Source: Gordionus sp. m RMFG-2023 (lineage: Eukaryota; Nematomorpha; Gordioida; Chordodea; Parachordodidae). From it: a stretch of 64,000 bases of DNA. The notes beneath the pieces were generated by a model that saw nothing but the letters and a program-made list of their open reading frames with translations, was not told the DNA's origin and searched no databases. The translations under genes and the position numbers were made by a program. The stretch lies in NCBI RefSeq assembly GCF_954871325.1, contig NC_088777.1, positions 29,675,366-29,739,365 on the forward strand. The letters are read 5' to 3'. Shown here in pieces: positions 44,650 to 55,981 of this stretch (positions are counted from its first letter, which is position 1; every line of letters starts with the position of its first letter).

Positions 44650-45235
44650 CAATAAATGTTTCAAGGTCAAATTTTCATCTAAGAAATTATGGAAGCATTA
44701 AAGATTAAACTTATATCATTTCTTAGTTCTCCGCTGGTTGTAAGTGCTTTTATCAATTTAATATTAAAATTAAAATAAAAAGGTTATTAACGAAATTAAC
44801 AAAAAAATAATGGCGGCACACAAAACAAAATCTAGAGCAGCGACAAACATCCTATTTTTGCCATTATTTAGTGATTAATTAGTTAATTTAAATTTCGTAA
44901 TTGGTTTGGTTAACCCTCTTATAAATATTTTTTAAGCTATATAAATGTTTCAAGGTCAAATTTTGAACCGAGAAATTATGGATGCTTTAACAATGAAACT
45001 ATAATTCTTTAATGCATTCTTGGTAGAGTATATGCTTTAGTGAGTTTAGTAGCCGAAATTAAAATAAAAAGGTCATTAACGAAATATAAAAAAAGGCACA
45101 CCAAAACAAAAACTAGAGCAGCGGGAACATCCTATTTTTGCGAATAATTAATCTAATTCTTAATTTATTTGGTTAACCACCCTATAAATTTTTTTTATAA
45201 GCTATATAAATGTTTCAAGGTCAAATTGTTCTCGG
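44650..45235. repeat. ~280-bp tandem repeat (2 full copies plus start)
   Basis: TAAATGTTTCAAGGTCAAAT occurs near 44655, 44945 and 45208. Each full unit also has AGAAATTATGGA, AAATTAAAATAAAAAGGT, CTAGAGCAGCG and CATCCTATTTTTGC. The copies differ by small indels. Confidence 0.85.
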
Positions 45236-45823
45236 GCTGGCCTATTAATTTTATAAAAAATTATGGATTTGCCAGGCCAATAATAAAGCTCTTAAGGTTT
45301 TTATGATTATTTTGTGACAAATAATTGTTTTATCTATCCGTTTGTTATTGATAGATCTTAATATTTTTTAGTAAATATAACGAAAAATGTAATATTAATT
45401 TTGAATTACGTGTTCTTTTGATATTATTATTCTATGGGCATAATATTTTTTAGTATTTATATATAATTTAGAATGTATAATTATACTAATTTAATGATGT
45501 CCATGTAAACTATTTATTTTACAATATAATCAAATAATGATTGCAAATGGAGATTATTCTTTTTACAATTATTATAATTTCATTTATAAAATATAGAAAA
45601 TTTGTAAAGCTGGAAACATGTTTATACATGATTTAAATTGACCACAATTTTATCATTTATATAAATAAAAAGTGCATATAAAATGTGGGGGATATAAACA
45701 AGGTAAAGGAATATAAATAATAAACATTATATAAATGTTTTAATTTAATTTTAAAAAAGCTCTTTTTGATATATTTCCAATCTCTCTGTCCATCTGCTAC
45801 TCTATATATCAGGCACCTGCAGG

Positions 45824-45900
45824 CAGAGACGGACTGGTCAGTAAGCCTAGTGGGAAAATCTCCCATGGGGCGTCGAGATTTTACAAATTTGGGGACCTCT
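45824..45900. repeat. hAT-type terminus CAGAGACGGACTGG
   Basis: CAGAGACGGACTGGTCAGTA followed by a short G-rich zone matches the form of known hAT ends. It lies about 1.6 kb upstream of the plus-strand hAT fragment at 47480 and may be its 5' end. Confidence 0.5.
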
Positions 45901-47470
45901 TACTAAAGAAAATAGAATTTTTTAAAAAAAAATTAGCATAAAATCTAAATATGTTTTAATACAAATTTTTAAATATTATAAATTTAAATAATTATTAAAT
46001 ATTAATTTAATTATCTGGTGGAATTATAAGCACTATTAAAAAATTCATTCATTCATTGACATTCATTTAAATAAACCATTTATTATCTTAAAATAAATAG
46101 CCGCAAGTAAATATTAAAATTAATTTATGCAATATTTATAGTTTATATATAGAAAACACAAAATTATTATTTATAATATACACATTTATTGAAAATAGAC
46201 CGAAATGGAAATAATAAACAACACAAGCAAAACAAAACTCCATAAAAATAATTTATTAAATATAGTTTATGTATGATTTATACAAGATAATATGGTTTTA
46301 ATATAAAAAAATGAAGTTCCTTTCATATCCATTTTATTTATTTATCTTAAGTTAAAATGAAATTAACTATTCTAACCCAGAACTAGGTATAAGTATTAAT
46401 AAAATGTATAATAACCCCCCCCCAACTAAAATGAGCCATTATGTTTTATAAACATAATCCAATGTAAATGTTAAGGATCTTTAAGGACCAGAGTGGAATC
46501 TTTATATAAAATATATTGATTATTAATGATCTTATCATTCAAACATAACATCAACATATCTGACATAGATCATTAAATATAAAGAAAAAATATATAGATA
46601 ACCTTAGCTATTTTATTAAATATAGATTCTAATTTTAAATTAAAATCTATATTTTTCATATTAACATGTATACAATATATAGTTTAAAAAAAAGAAAATA
46701 CAAAAGTGGAGCAGAAAAACTTCATGATAAATTTTGTAAAGAACTTAAGATATCTGGTAAAAATCCAAAACAGGAAAAGTTTCTTTTTTCAATATAAAAA
46801 CTAATTTATCAAAAACATCTTTATTTCTTGAAACTTCTTCAAACTCTCCTTTATGCTCCAAAAAAGGTGATAATACAATGTTGCCTGACATTCTAATTCA
46901 TACCATAAAAAGTCCACATAAATCATACCTACAAAAAATCATCCATCTATATATTTATTACAAATATCTTTACTCATTATAAGTTTTGATTCATGTTCTA
47001 ATATAACAACTTCATATTCAAACCACAAATTTAAAAATAATTAGCATTAACACAAGAGATTTAACCTCTACTAAATTACATCAACAATATGCTCAAAGAC
47101 TCCAGGTTCTTCTTTACCTTTACATGATAATACAATTTCACCAAATATCCCAATATCATTTCCTTCAAATGATAAGCATTCCCCCTAACTTTAAAGGAAA
47201 CTTCATCTATATCTACATTATAAATACCTTAATCTGTATCTACATTAAAAATATCTTTATCTACATTAGAAGCAGCAAATTTAAAGAAAAAGATCTCACC
47301 TGTTTAGTCAAATTTATTTATTTTCAATTCAAATACAACAATTCTACAAAAACTTGCCTTTTTATAGAATCCCCGTGAACCTGAGACTAAATACATCGCT
47401 TTTGTATTATAGAATAGTTTTGGAAAATAAAGTACTACGAATTTGGCTTTCAGTTGCTATAATTAAACAT
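45901..47470. other. AT-rich, probable 5' part of a hAT element
   Basis: No clear transposase text. A minus-strand stretch near 47130-47300 has repeated Asn-Val-Asp-x-Asp units, but no family could be recognised. Confidence 0.3.
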
Positions 47471-47479
47471 GAAATTAAA

Positions 47480-47802
47480 ACTATTTACAGCTCAATTTGA
47501 TAGCTTTTGCTAGTTATGAAAATTCATTTTCAAAAGGGTGCACCAATTTTATACATATCTGTTGTTGAAATTCATGAAAATTTACGTGTTCATATCCAAG
47601 CAGTGGAATACTTTCTTAAAATATCCAGTGACAACATCATACAAGATTCAATTAATAATAAACTTTATAGCTGGAAAAGCAAAGCAGATTTCAAATAGTA
47701 CACATATAATAAAACATATATTTAAAATTGTTAAGCTATTAGGGGGTCAAAATATTCCATATAGAGGTTCTGATCGTAATGAAACCTTATCAAACTTATA
47801 AG
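47480..47802 (+). pseudogene. ZMYM1-like hAT transposase, part before Gypsy-B
   Basis: Plus-strand frames read VVEIHENLRVHIQAVEYFL, then (after a frameshift near 47690) HIIKHIFKIVKLLGGQNIPY followed by RGSDRNE. These match the 'HE-S-x-x-H', 'R-C-V-x-x-L-x-x-Q-x-x-x-x-R-G-H' region of ZMYM1-like hATs. The family text breaks off exactly at the Gypsy-B 5' LTR (47803) and resumes at 60345, showing that the LTR element landed in this gene. Confidence 0.7.
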
Positions 47803-48106
47803 TGTTGAATGTTTTAAATATTCATTTCTTTATTTAACTTTTTCTTTTTTTCGTAAAATTAATATTCAAAAATTTTTTAATTGTTATTGCAAGATATTTT
47901 TATAAAACTTATTTTGTATTTTTATTTTGGAAGAGCCTTCATATTATGTAGCTATTCAAATATATTATATAAAATATTATATATAAACACCTTATTTTTA
48001 TGGTTAAGGAGTGAAAAAAGTAATTTTAACCAAATAATAAAGTATTCATAAATCCAAATTTAGTATGTAAAAATGTATATCTTTAACGTTGCACTATGTT
48101 TTTACA
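47803..48106 (+). repeat. Gypsy-B 5' LTR
   Basis: 304 bp, TG...CA. Landmarks shared with the 3' LTR: TTTCTTTATTTAACTTTTT, AAAACTTATTTTGTATTTTT, TATATATAA-CACCT and TTTTTACA. Confidence 0.8.
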
Positions 48107-48476
48107 AAGTGCACCAAAAAAAAGACTTTCCGAATTTAATTTTTTTTTTGACTTTTCCATTTTTTTATAATGGTGAGATTAACATAATCAATATACCAAC
48201 AACTATTTATGTACACCAATTATTATATGATACAATTGGGACCCACGATTAAGAATATTATAGAATCCAATTGTGATGATATTTTCTTTCGTTTTAGAAC
48301 ACTAAAAAATGTTAAAACACTATGAATTGCTAAATGGAAAATTTTATATCTATGTAGAAACAGAATTTTTGAACTTAATTTGAGTTTTTGTCAAAATTTA
48401 AAATTATGAAAATATTTGTCGTAAAATTAATTGGATTCAAATTAATAAAAAAAATTATTTGTCATAAAATTAAATC

Positions 48477-49520
48477 ATGGACGACAAACTGGAAGCAGTT
48501 TTAGGTTATGATCTTCCATATAAGTTTCCCAGATTACAAGGGAATAGACATATATATTGACAGGGTTTTTTTTAAATAGCTTATCATCTGATTCTGCTAA
48601 GGTCAATTTACTTCTTAATAGCTTATCAGATGATGTGTACGATAAAATTAGATCTTTAGTTACTGATGTTGAATTTTCGGACTTAACTGTATAATTGAAA
48701 AAAATTTAGGTACTTAGTACCAAATCACACTTTAAGTTTATTAATTTCAACAACTCCGTTCAAGGCAATAATGAAAATTTTTTAGACTAGTCTCTATGAT
48801 TATCTAAACTTAATAGACAATGCGGCTTTCCTAATGATGACCGTATAAAAGAAAAACTTAGGGTATCTAACTTAAATGACAACATTAATCATAAATTAGG
48901 CATGAATGTTAATTTAACTTTAGATGAAATGCTAGAAATAGGAAGAAAATTTGATAGCATTAATATTAAACCGATATTATAAATTATGTGAGCAATGATA
49001 AAAAGCTTAATAAAAATTTAGATATTAATATTATAAATAATGTTGACAATAAACATAAGAATTTAGAAAAATCTTCATATAATCAGAACACTTTTGATGC
49101 ACTTTTCCTAGATATAATTGTAGGAATGAGAATAATAATTATTACAATAGATCTAATCGATTTGTCTCTAGTGATAATTTTAGAAATAATTTTAGAAAAA
49201 TTATGACAACAGATATTAATAATAGAAATTATAATAATTTTTGAGGTTATAACAATAATTCTAGAGATTACAACAATAATTTTAGAGGTTATAACAACAA
49301 TTTTAGAGACTATTATAACAATAATAACTATTATCATCCTACCAGAATAACAATTATAGGCAGTATGATAATAATTGGAATAACTACGGTGAAACAACAC
49401 ATGGTGTGATATTAATCAGAGAAAACAAATTCAATACGATGACCAAAATCGAAATAACAACAATAATTGCAACATGCTGAATTATAATGATTTCTGGTGT
49501 GGTGACCATGCTGAATTTGT
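48477..49520 (+). pseudogene. Gypsy-B gag relic
   Basis: ATG at 48477 starts MDDKLEAVLGYDLPYKFPRL, whose Phe-Pro-x-x-x-Gly-Asn motif matches the start of Gypsy-A gag (PAFTGNVEFF). Later parts (LNDNINHKLGMNVNLTLDEM) match the 'L-D-E-x-L-x-x-A' end of gypsy Gag. The C-terminal part (49020-49500), across frames, is rich in Asn, Tyr, Arg and Phe with repeated short Asn-Asn-Phe-Arg-type units. No zinc knuckle is seen. Several stops and frameshifts. Confidence 0.7.
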
Positions 49521-49579
49521 ATAGATTATTGATGCTGAATTTATATTTGGTTTTCTTTTGAGGTCAATAAGGTCCATGA

Positions 49580-50478
49580 TGTAGGGTAAATTCTAAGTCT
49601 AAGATATTTTCTTTATTTTTATTCATCAATCAAAATTATACTAAATATCACTTTAACTATATCCATAAAAAAATAAATAATAACAATCAATCGCAAATGA
49701 AAATAAAAATGTTCTTAACAAAAAATATAAATTGTCAATTTTAGCGAAAATATAAAACGATAATATAAAATGGATTTTTTAAGTTAAAAAAAAATGAGTT
49801 AACAAAAAATATAAATTGCAAAGATAAAATAAAACGTTAATATAAACTAAAAATAAAATCTCGCCAAAAGATATAAAACGACATATCTAACACAACATGA
49901 ACATTGAAGAAGTCGTTGTAGACAAAGTCCAAAGACAATAATGATAATGATTTTAATGTCAACAACTTGACTGAGAACACTTATAATGGTGATGAGAGCA
50001 TTTATAGCTAATCTGAAATTAAATAATGTTACTACCACACACATTTAATTTATGATTTAATTTTATCACTAGTTTTGTAATTATATTTTACTTTTATTAG
50101 GATAAATAAATTAAAATTACTCACTTTATAAAAAATTATATTTGATATATTATATTATTTAGTATTTTTATGGGTCTATAATATATTTCATTTTTGTCTT
50201 AAGACTTATCTTTGGCTTATATTTTATTTCTTTATAGACACTTTTGGTTTTTTCCAAAAATGTATAAATTATGATGAATAGTTTTAGTTTAAAAAAATAT
50301 CAATTTTTACATTCTTTCTTTCAAATTATAGCTTAAGATATATTCATACATTTTTGGGGGTCAGGGAGTAGGAGGAGGACTAAGGTGGATATTTTTTATT
50401 AGCTTAAAATGATATTCACTAAAAGTGATAAATTTCTGAAGGGGGATTTCCCCTTGTCCCACCCTCTGGCTACTCCTA
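49580..50478. mobile_element. Probable hAT-type insertion between gag and protease
   Basis: Gypsy-B coding text stops near 49580 and resumes at 50480 just before the protease Thr-Gly-Ser. The right edge (50395-50478) is GC-rich and ends CCCTCTGGCTACTCCTATG, a degenerate form of the CCTGGCTACGCCACTG end at 7967. The left end could not be matched, nor a target duplication. Interior is AT-rich with no transposase. Confidence 0.45.
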
Positions 50479-50479
50479 T

Positions 50480-52812
50480 GACCACACAGGATCAAAATTT
50501 ACTATTATACCTCACGACATAGCTAAGAAAATTGGCATATAAGAAATTGAAAAATCCAAGCTGCCTAACGGCTTATCGGCAACCAAATCAAAGTGATTGG
50601 GACAACTCAAATCAAAGTAAATTATGAAGGTATCACAAAAATGTTGCAAGCGGTGATTGTTAAATCAAGAAAAAATGCACTATTTAAACGTTCATAGATC
50701 AACGCTTTCAAAAATATCTTGAACAAGTTCATAGCAAAAATTGATAAAAATCAATCATGATGATGAAATTAAAAAAATTATCAAAAACTGTGAATTCAAA
50801 ATGGCCAACAGACCTATCAACAAAGCAAATGTCAAGCTATATTTAAGAAGAACCAACAACCTAAGATTATACTACCAAGGCGTATACCTTATGCAAAAAT
50901 TTATGTTGTGGGCAAAGACTCAATAGATGGATAATAAAAATCATCGAGCAGGTTAAAGATGTTCGATGGGCATGTCCTATAACCACCGTCTACAAGGATG
51001 ATGGGAGCATTAGGCTTTGCACTGATTTTAAAGGCACTATAAATCCAGCTATAGAAGATTTTAAATTTCCACTTCCACGAATAACTGATTTAATAGCTAA
51101 ACTCTCGGAATGAAAGAAATTTACAAAGATCTACTTTAAAATGCGTTTCTACAGATTCATATTGATAAAAGTTGCAGAAATCTTTTGACAATATCCACAC
51201 ACAAGGGATACTACTAATTTACCAGACTCCTTTTGGGCTAACGACCTCATCTCCAATTTTTCAACAAATTATGGATCAAATGTTTGGTGATATAAAAGAT
51301 GTCAAAGATGTTATATTTTACATTGATGATTTAAGTATAACTGGAAATAACGATGAAACTCACTAAAACAACATTAAAAAAGTTTTTGAAAGAATCTTGA
51401 TATATGATTTAGTACCTAATTTATCCAAAAGTTTATTTTTCAAAAGTGAATTTTGTTTTCTAGGTCTTGACATTGACGCCAAGGGGATTCATGCAAACCA
51501 TGAAAAGATCAAAGCAATAATAAACATGCCAGAACCAAAATCAGCAGCTGAATTATCAACATTTCTGGGAATTGCTGGCCACTATATAAGATTTTTAAAC
51601 AACTTTGGAGATATTGCGGATCCTTTATACAAAAGAGTCAACAAAGAAAAATGGGCATGGAATTTAGATCACTCTAGAGGTTTTAATGATCTAAAGACGT
51701 TGATTAGTCTTCACCCAAATTGACTTATTTTAACCCTGAATTGCCAATCGGAATTGATACTGATGCATCTAAGTGTGGTTTGGGAGATTTAATATTTCAC
51801 ACTGAAAAAAATGGCAAAGAAAAACCAATAGCTTTTGCGTCAAGAACTTTACTAAAATCTGAAATGAATTATACCAACATTGAGCGTGAGGATCAAGAGG
51901 TTCTAGGAATACCTAACTGGGACTAAATTTACAATTATCACTGACCACAAACCTATAGTCCATATTTTTACCAAAGGACTTAAGGACAACAGTACTATGT
52001 CCTTTGAAACATAACTTTGAGAGGTTACGATTTCAACATAGTATAAAGCCGGAAAATAAATGTTGTTCCTGATTGTCTCTCAAGATTACCAGAAAAAGAT
52101 AATGATGAAGTTGTTGATAATATTACAATTACAAATGACTTAGGGGATATACCTATAAACTTTAACAATACGTTACGAAACTTATAAAGATATGAAAATA
52201 TCGCAAGTCATAAATGATATAAAGAACAGTGAGCCTATAAAAAACAAAATATATTAAAACATTGAATTAGAACTAAGTATGATTAAAGATTATCTTTACA
52301 AAAACAACAAAATCATAATTCCATCAACTATGAGAAAGAACGTAATGCAGACATTACATGAAGGTGATTTGGGAGTGGGAAAAATTAAATCCTTAGCCAA
52401 AGATTACATGTGGTTGTTCGGTATGAATAACGACATAGAGATGAAAGTAAAAAGTTGTGATGATTATAATACATATTATGACAATCCTAAAACACAAAAA
52501 TTATGGGTTTCGGCAACTAAACCATTTGGAAGGATAAATATAGATTATGCGGGTCCGTTTTTCACAAAGAATTAGTTGATAATAGTCGATGCCTATAGTC
52601 AATTTCCAGTTATTGTCTTGTCAAAAAAATTACAACTGAAATTACATTAAAAAAATTTTTAAAACCATCTCGCTATTTGGAATACTTGACACTATAGTTA
52701 CTGATAATAATACTAACTTCACAAGTAATGATTTTGAAAAATTTTTCAACGATTACAGCATAAAACATACGTAGGTCCGTATACCCCAGCAATCTAATGG
52801 CCAGATGGAACG
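50480..52812 (+). pseudogene. Gypsy-B pol: protease, RT, RNase H, integrase (first part)
   Basis: Protease starts HTGSKFTIIPHDIAKKIGI at 50480. RT has a decayed N-terminus, then LTTSSPIFQQIMDQMF and FYIDDLSITG (51300-51350), with a 6-base local duplication beside it (DVKDV). RNase H has IGIDTDASKCGLG (Asp kept) and ASRTLLKSEMNYTNIERE. Integrase zinc region LHEGDLGVGKIKSLAKDYMW (one His lost) and DYAG. It ends PQQSNGQME at the Gypsy-A insertion. Around ten stops or frameshifts, so dead. Confidence 0.85.
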
Positions 52813-53179
52813 TATAAGAATTTTATGATTTCTCGGATAGGTGATAAGGATGAGATTTTATAATTTTAAGTTAACACATTTTTTAAACATTTAAAACACA
52901 CAAATTTAATTTATCTTTTTTATTATAACATATAAATTTCGAAAACTATCATATAACAAAAAAACATAACAATATATACAAAAAAATTATAATACATTAA
53001 TATCCTTCAGATATGTCTTTCAAATATAATTTATTTACATTTTATCGTTATAAATCATTTTTAACTTTTTACCTTTAAATTGATTTTTACTTTTACATTT
53101 AAATCGATTTTAACTTTTACATAAAATATTTCATTATCACCTCGAGTGATTTTATTTAAATTATTTCCACAATATAACA
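52813..53179 (-). repeat. Gypsy-A 3' LTR
   Basis: 367 bp. Adjacent inner sequence is the polypurine tract on the minus strand. Confidence 0.95.
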
Positions 53180-53212
53180 TTTCCTTCTCTTTTAGTTTCC
53201 CCCTTCATAGTA
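53180..53212 (-). promoter_or_regulatory. Gypsy-A polypurine tract
   Basis: On the minus strand GGGGGAAACTAAAAGAGAAG immediately precedes the TGTTAT start of the 3' LTR. The same tract, with one change, lies at 62628-62660 in element E. Confidence 0.85.
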
Positions 53213-53359
53213 CCCATCATTCGTATCGTATATTGAGGTAATCCCTAAGTTCTTTATTTATTCCAAATCCATGTACCTTTTCGTTCTAACATCAAATTTA
53301 ACTAAAAAATTATATTTTATTTTATATAGTTTATTTATAATCAATGAATTTCTTCGGTC

Positions 53360-55303
53360 TCAAATTGTATTGTCGACTTGGCTCTTGAATATTTTTTTTA
53401 TTTCGATCTCGTATCTGGCTTTGAACTTGAACTTGATCTTTTTATCTTGATTTTGATTTTGATTTTGCTCCTGACCTCTTCCCCCTCTAAAAACTCGTTC
53501 ACTCGTCGTATAATCATTACTTGTCGATCTTATTTTTATTTGATCCAAATGTCTTCTTATTATATTATGTCCAGTATCTATTTTGTATGATAAATTTCCA
53601 TCTTTATGTATCACTACTCCTTTATCCCACATGTATTCCTTGAACGTTTTATACCAAATTTTATCTCCTACGTTGATATTTCTCGTTACTGTTATTTTGC
53701 GATTTAATACATTATCTTTTTCCTCCATAGGTTTAACCAAATCCCATTTTGTCCTTATACTTCTTGAAAACATTAATTTGCTTGGTATCATATTTGTCGT
53801 CGCATTTGGAGTATTTCGATAATTAAACAAAAAATTTTCTAAAGCTATGTCGGCGTTAACTTTTGTGTTATTCTCCATATTTCTCTTCAAGCTCATTTTC
53901 ATTGATTTAATCATACGTTCGCATTGACCATTGGATTGTTGATGATGTGGAGCAGTCAAAATATGTTTTATTCCATGATCCTCACAAAATTTTTTAAATA
54001 GGTGACTAGTGAAATTGGTGCCATTATCCGTCACGATGTTATATGGTATTCCAAATAGACTTATTATTCTCATCAGTTCTTTCACAGTAGATTCTGTTGT
54101 AATATTTTTCATTCTCTTTATTATTGGAAATTTGCTATACGCGTCCACAAATACCATGTAATCATTATCTCCGAACTGTGCAAAGTCAATATGTACTCGT
54201 TCAAAAATTTTAGTCGCGATTCTCCATGGATTTTGTATATTGTGTGGATTGTCTGCCCATTTGTTACATTCTTCACACTCTTTTACCTCTTGATCTACAT
54301 CTGCATTTATACCAGGCCACCATAAATAATCTTTCGCCAATAATTTTATCTTGCCTGCGCCTAAATGTCCTTTGTGTAAATCTTTTAACATCTCATTTCT
54401 CATTTTTCTCGGTATTATGATTCTGTTTTCTTTAAAAAGGCAATTCTTTATCAAACTCAACTCCATTTCCATATTCTTGTATGTTTTGTTTTTTATATCT
54501 TCACCATGTTTGATGTTATTTATTACTTCCATTAATTCATCATCATCGTTTGTTTCTTTCACTATTCTTTGAAAGTTAATTGGTATGTCCCATAAATCAC
54601 TAGTAATCTCATTATTTTCTATGTTTTGTATACCCTCTTCAGTATTTCTTTGTGTTAATCTTGATAAACAGTCTGGTATTGTACTGCGTTTACCAGTTCT
54701 GTGAACTATCGTGAAATCGTAAGCTCCCATAGCCAAATTCCACTTTTGAAATCTCATCGATATTGACGTGTTATCTTTTAATCCTTTTGTAAATATGTAA
54801 ACGAGTGGCTTGTGGTCGGTTATAATGACGAATTTGGAGCATATGAGGAACTCCTGAAACTTCTTCACTGCATATACTATTGCTAAAGCCTCTCTCTCGA
54901 TATTTGTATAGTTAATTTCTGCTTTCAATAAAGTTCTCGATGCGTATGCTATAGGCATCTCCTTGCCATTTCCTTCTATATGAAATAATACAGCACCTAA
55001 ACCTTTTTTCGAAGCACCCGTCGCGATACCTATCGGCAAATCTGGATTGTAATAATTTAACGATGGTGGTGTACTAATTAGATTCTTCAAATCATCATAA
55101 CATCTTTGATGTACGTCATTCCACAAAAATTTTTCTTTATTTACTATCTTGTATAATGGATCCGCCAAATCCGCAAAATTACATAAAAATTTTCGGTAAT
55201 AACTAGCCATGCCCAAAAACGTTGCTAGTTCTTCTTTAGTTGTTGGTACTGGCATGTCCGTAATGGCCTTTATCTTCTCCATTCGGATGAATCCTCTTAT
55301 CAT
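53360..55303 (-). CDS. Gypsy-A pol: RT end, RNase H, integrase (647 codons)
   Basis: Begins just after a stop in the RT. Residues ~10-80 are the RT connection. RNase H has ITDHKPL (Asp163), but the first catalytic Asp of the usual 'T-D-A-S' is Gly (position 96, ATGASKKGLG), while Gypsy-B keeps it. Integrase zinc site: His310, His313, Cys343, Cys346. DDE triad: Asp373 (HIDF), Asp426 (VTDNGTN) and Glu462 (SNGQCERM), all present. The C-terminus is Lys-rich with a Gln-Asn repeat (EQNQNQNQDKK) and no chromodomain. Domain order RT-RNase H-integrase is that of Ty3/gypsy. The start Met is only the first in frame; in life this is part of a longer pol. Confidence 0.9.
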   Translation of the reverse strand: MIRGFIRMEKIKAITDMPVPTTKEELATFLGMASYYRKFLCNFADLADPLYKIVNKEKFLWNDVHQRCYDDLKNLISTPPSLNYYNPDLPIGIATGASKKGLGAVLFHIEGNGKEMPIAYASRTLLKAEINYTNIEREALAIVYAVKKFQEFLICSKFVIITDHKPLVYIFTKGLKDNTSISMRFQKWNLAMGAYDFTIVHRTGKRSTIPDCLSRLTQRNTEEGIQNIENNEITSDLWDIPINFQRIVKETNDDDELMEVINNIKHGEDIKNKTYKNMEMELSLIKNCLFKENRIIIPRKMRNEMLKDLHKGHLGAGKIKLLAKDYLWWPGINADVDQEVKECEECNKWADNPHNIQNPWRIATKIFERVHIDFAQFGDNDYMVFVDAYSKFPIIKRMKNITTESTVKELMRIISLFGIPYNIVTDNGTNFTSHLFKKFCEDHGIKHILTAPHHQQSNGQCERMIKSMKMSLKRNMENNTKVNADIALENFLFNYRNTPNATTNMIPSKLMFSRSIRTKWDLVKPMEEKDNVLNRKITVTRNINVGDKIWYKTFKEYMWDKGVVIHKDGNLSYKIDTGHNIIRRHLDQIKIRSTSNDYTTSERVFRGGRGQEQNQNQNQDKKIKFKFKARYEIEIKKIFKSQVDNTI

Positions 55304-55315
55304 CGATGTCGTGTC

Positions 55316-55981
55316 CTAGAAATCGTACTTATTTCTTGAAAAATATACTCTTCGTAAAATTAGGTATTGTCCATATTTTGAGATTCTGTCAAAAACCAAT
55401 TTTATGTTTTTCATGTGTTTTTCGTCGTCATCACCAGTAATTAATAAGTCATCAATGTAGAAAATAACGTCTTTTAAATCACCAAAAATTTTATCCATAG
55501 TCTGCTGAAAGATAGCTGATGATGTCTTTAAACCGAAAGGAAGTCTGGTGAATCTGAAGTAGCCTCTATGCGTGGATATGGTGTGAAGATTTCTTGATTC
55601 TCTATGAATTGGTATTTGAAGGAAAGCATTCTTAAAATCTATTTTTGTAAACTTCTTGCCTTTTGACAGCTTTGATATAAGGTCATTGATTCTTGGAATT
55701 GGGTATTTGAAGTCTACCAGTGCAGGATTGATTGTGCTCTTGAAGTCTACGCAAAGCCTCGATGTACCATCGCTCTTATAAACAGGTGTGAGCGGACTCG
55801 CCCAGCGTACTTCGTCTACTGGCTCGATTATCTTGTCATCAATCCACTTCTGCAACTCCTTTGTTAACAAATCATGTCGTTTATATGGCACTCGTCTTGG
55901 CGGTATTATTTTTGGTATAGCGTCCTGTTTAAGATAAAGTTTAACATAACTGCGATTTATAGGCTTTTTGTCAACTTTGTT
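55316..55981 (-). pseudogene. Gypsy-A RT, N-terminal portion of pol
   Basis: Open from 55981 (no ATG needed) to a TAG at 55316-55318. Shows PYKRHDLLTKELQKWIDDKI, SRLCVDFKSTINP, FTKIDFKNAFLQIPI (catalytic Asp), FTRLPFGLKTSSAIFQQTMD and FYIDDLLITG (two Asp). The frame overlaps the end of the protease ORF in -1. At the 3' end the family motif after the Phe (Leu-Gly-His-like) is in another frame for ~45 nt. Thus a pair of single-base lesions plus the TAG splits pol between 55270 and 55320. Confidence 0.9.

Noticed and set aside
49083-49400. 105-codon Ile/Val-rich minus-strand ORF
   Set aside because: Antisense of the Asn-rich nucleocapsid-like zone of Gypsy-B gag.
53583-54572. Plus-strand ORFs across Gypsy-A pol
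   Set aside because: Antisense shadows of the intact minus-strand pol reading frame.
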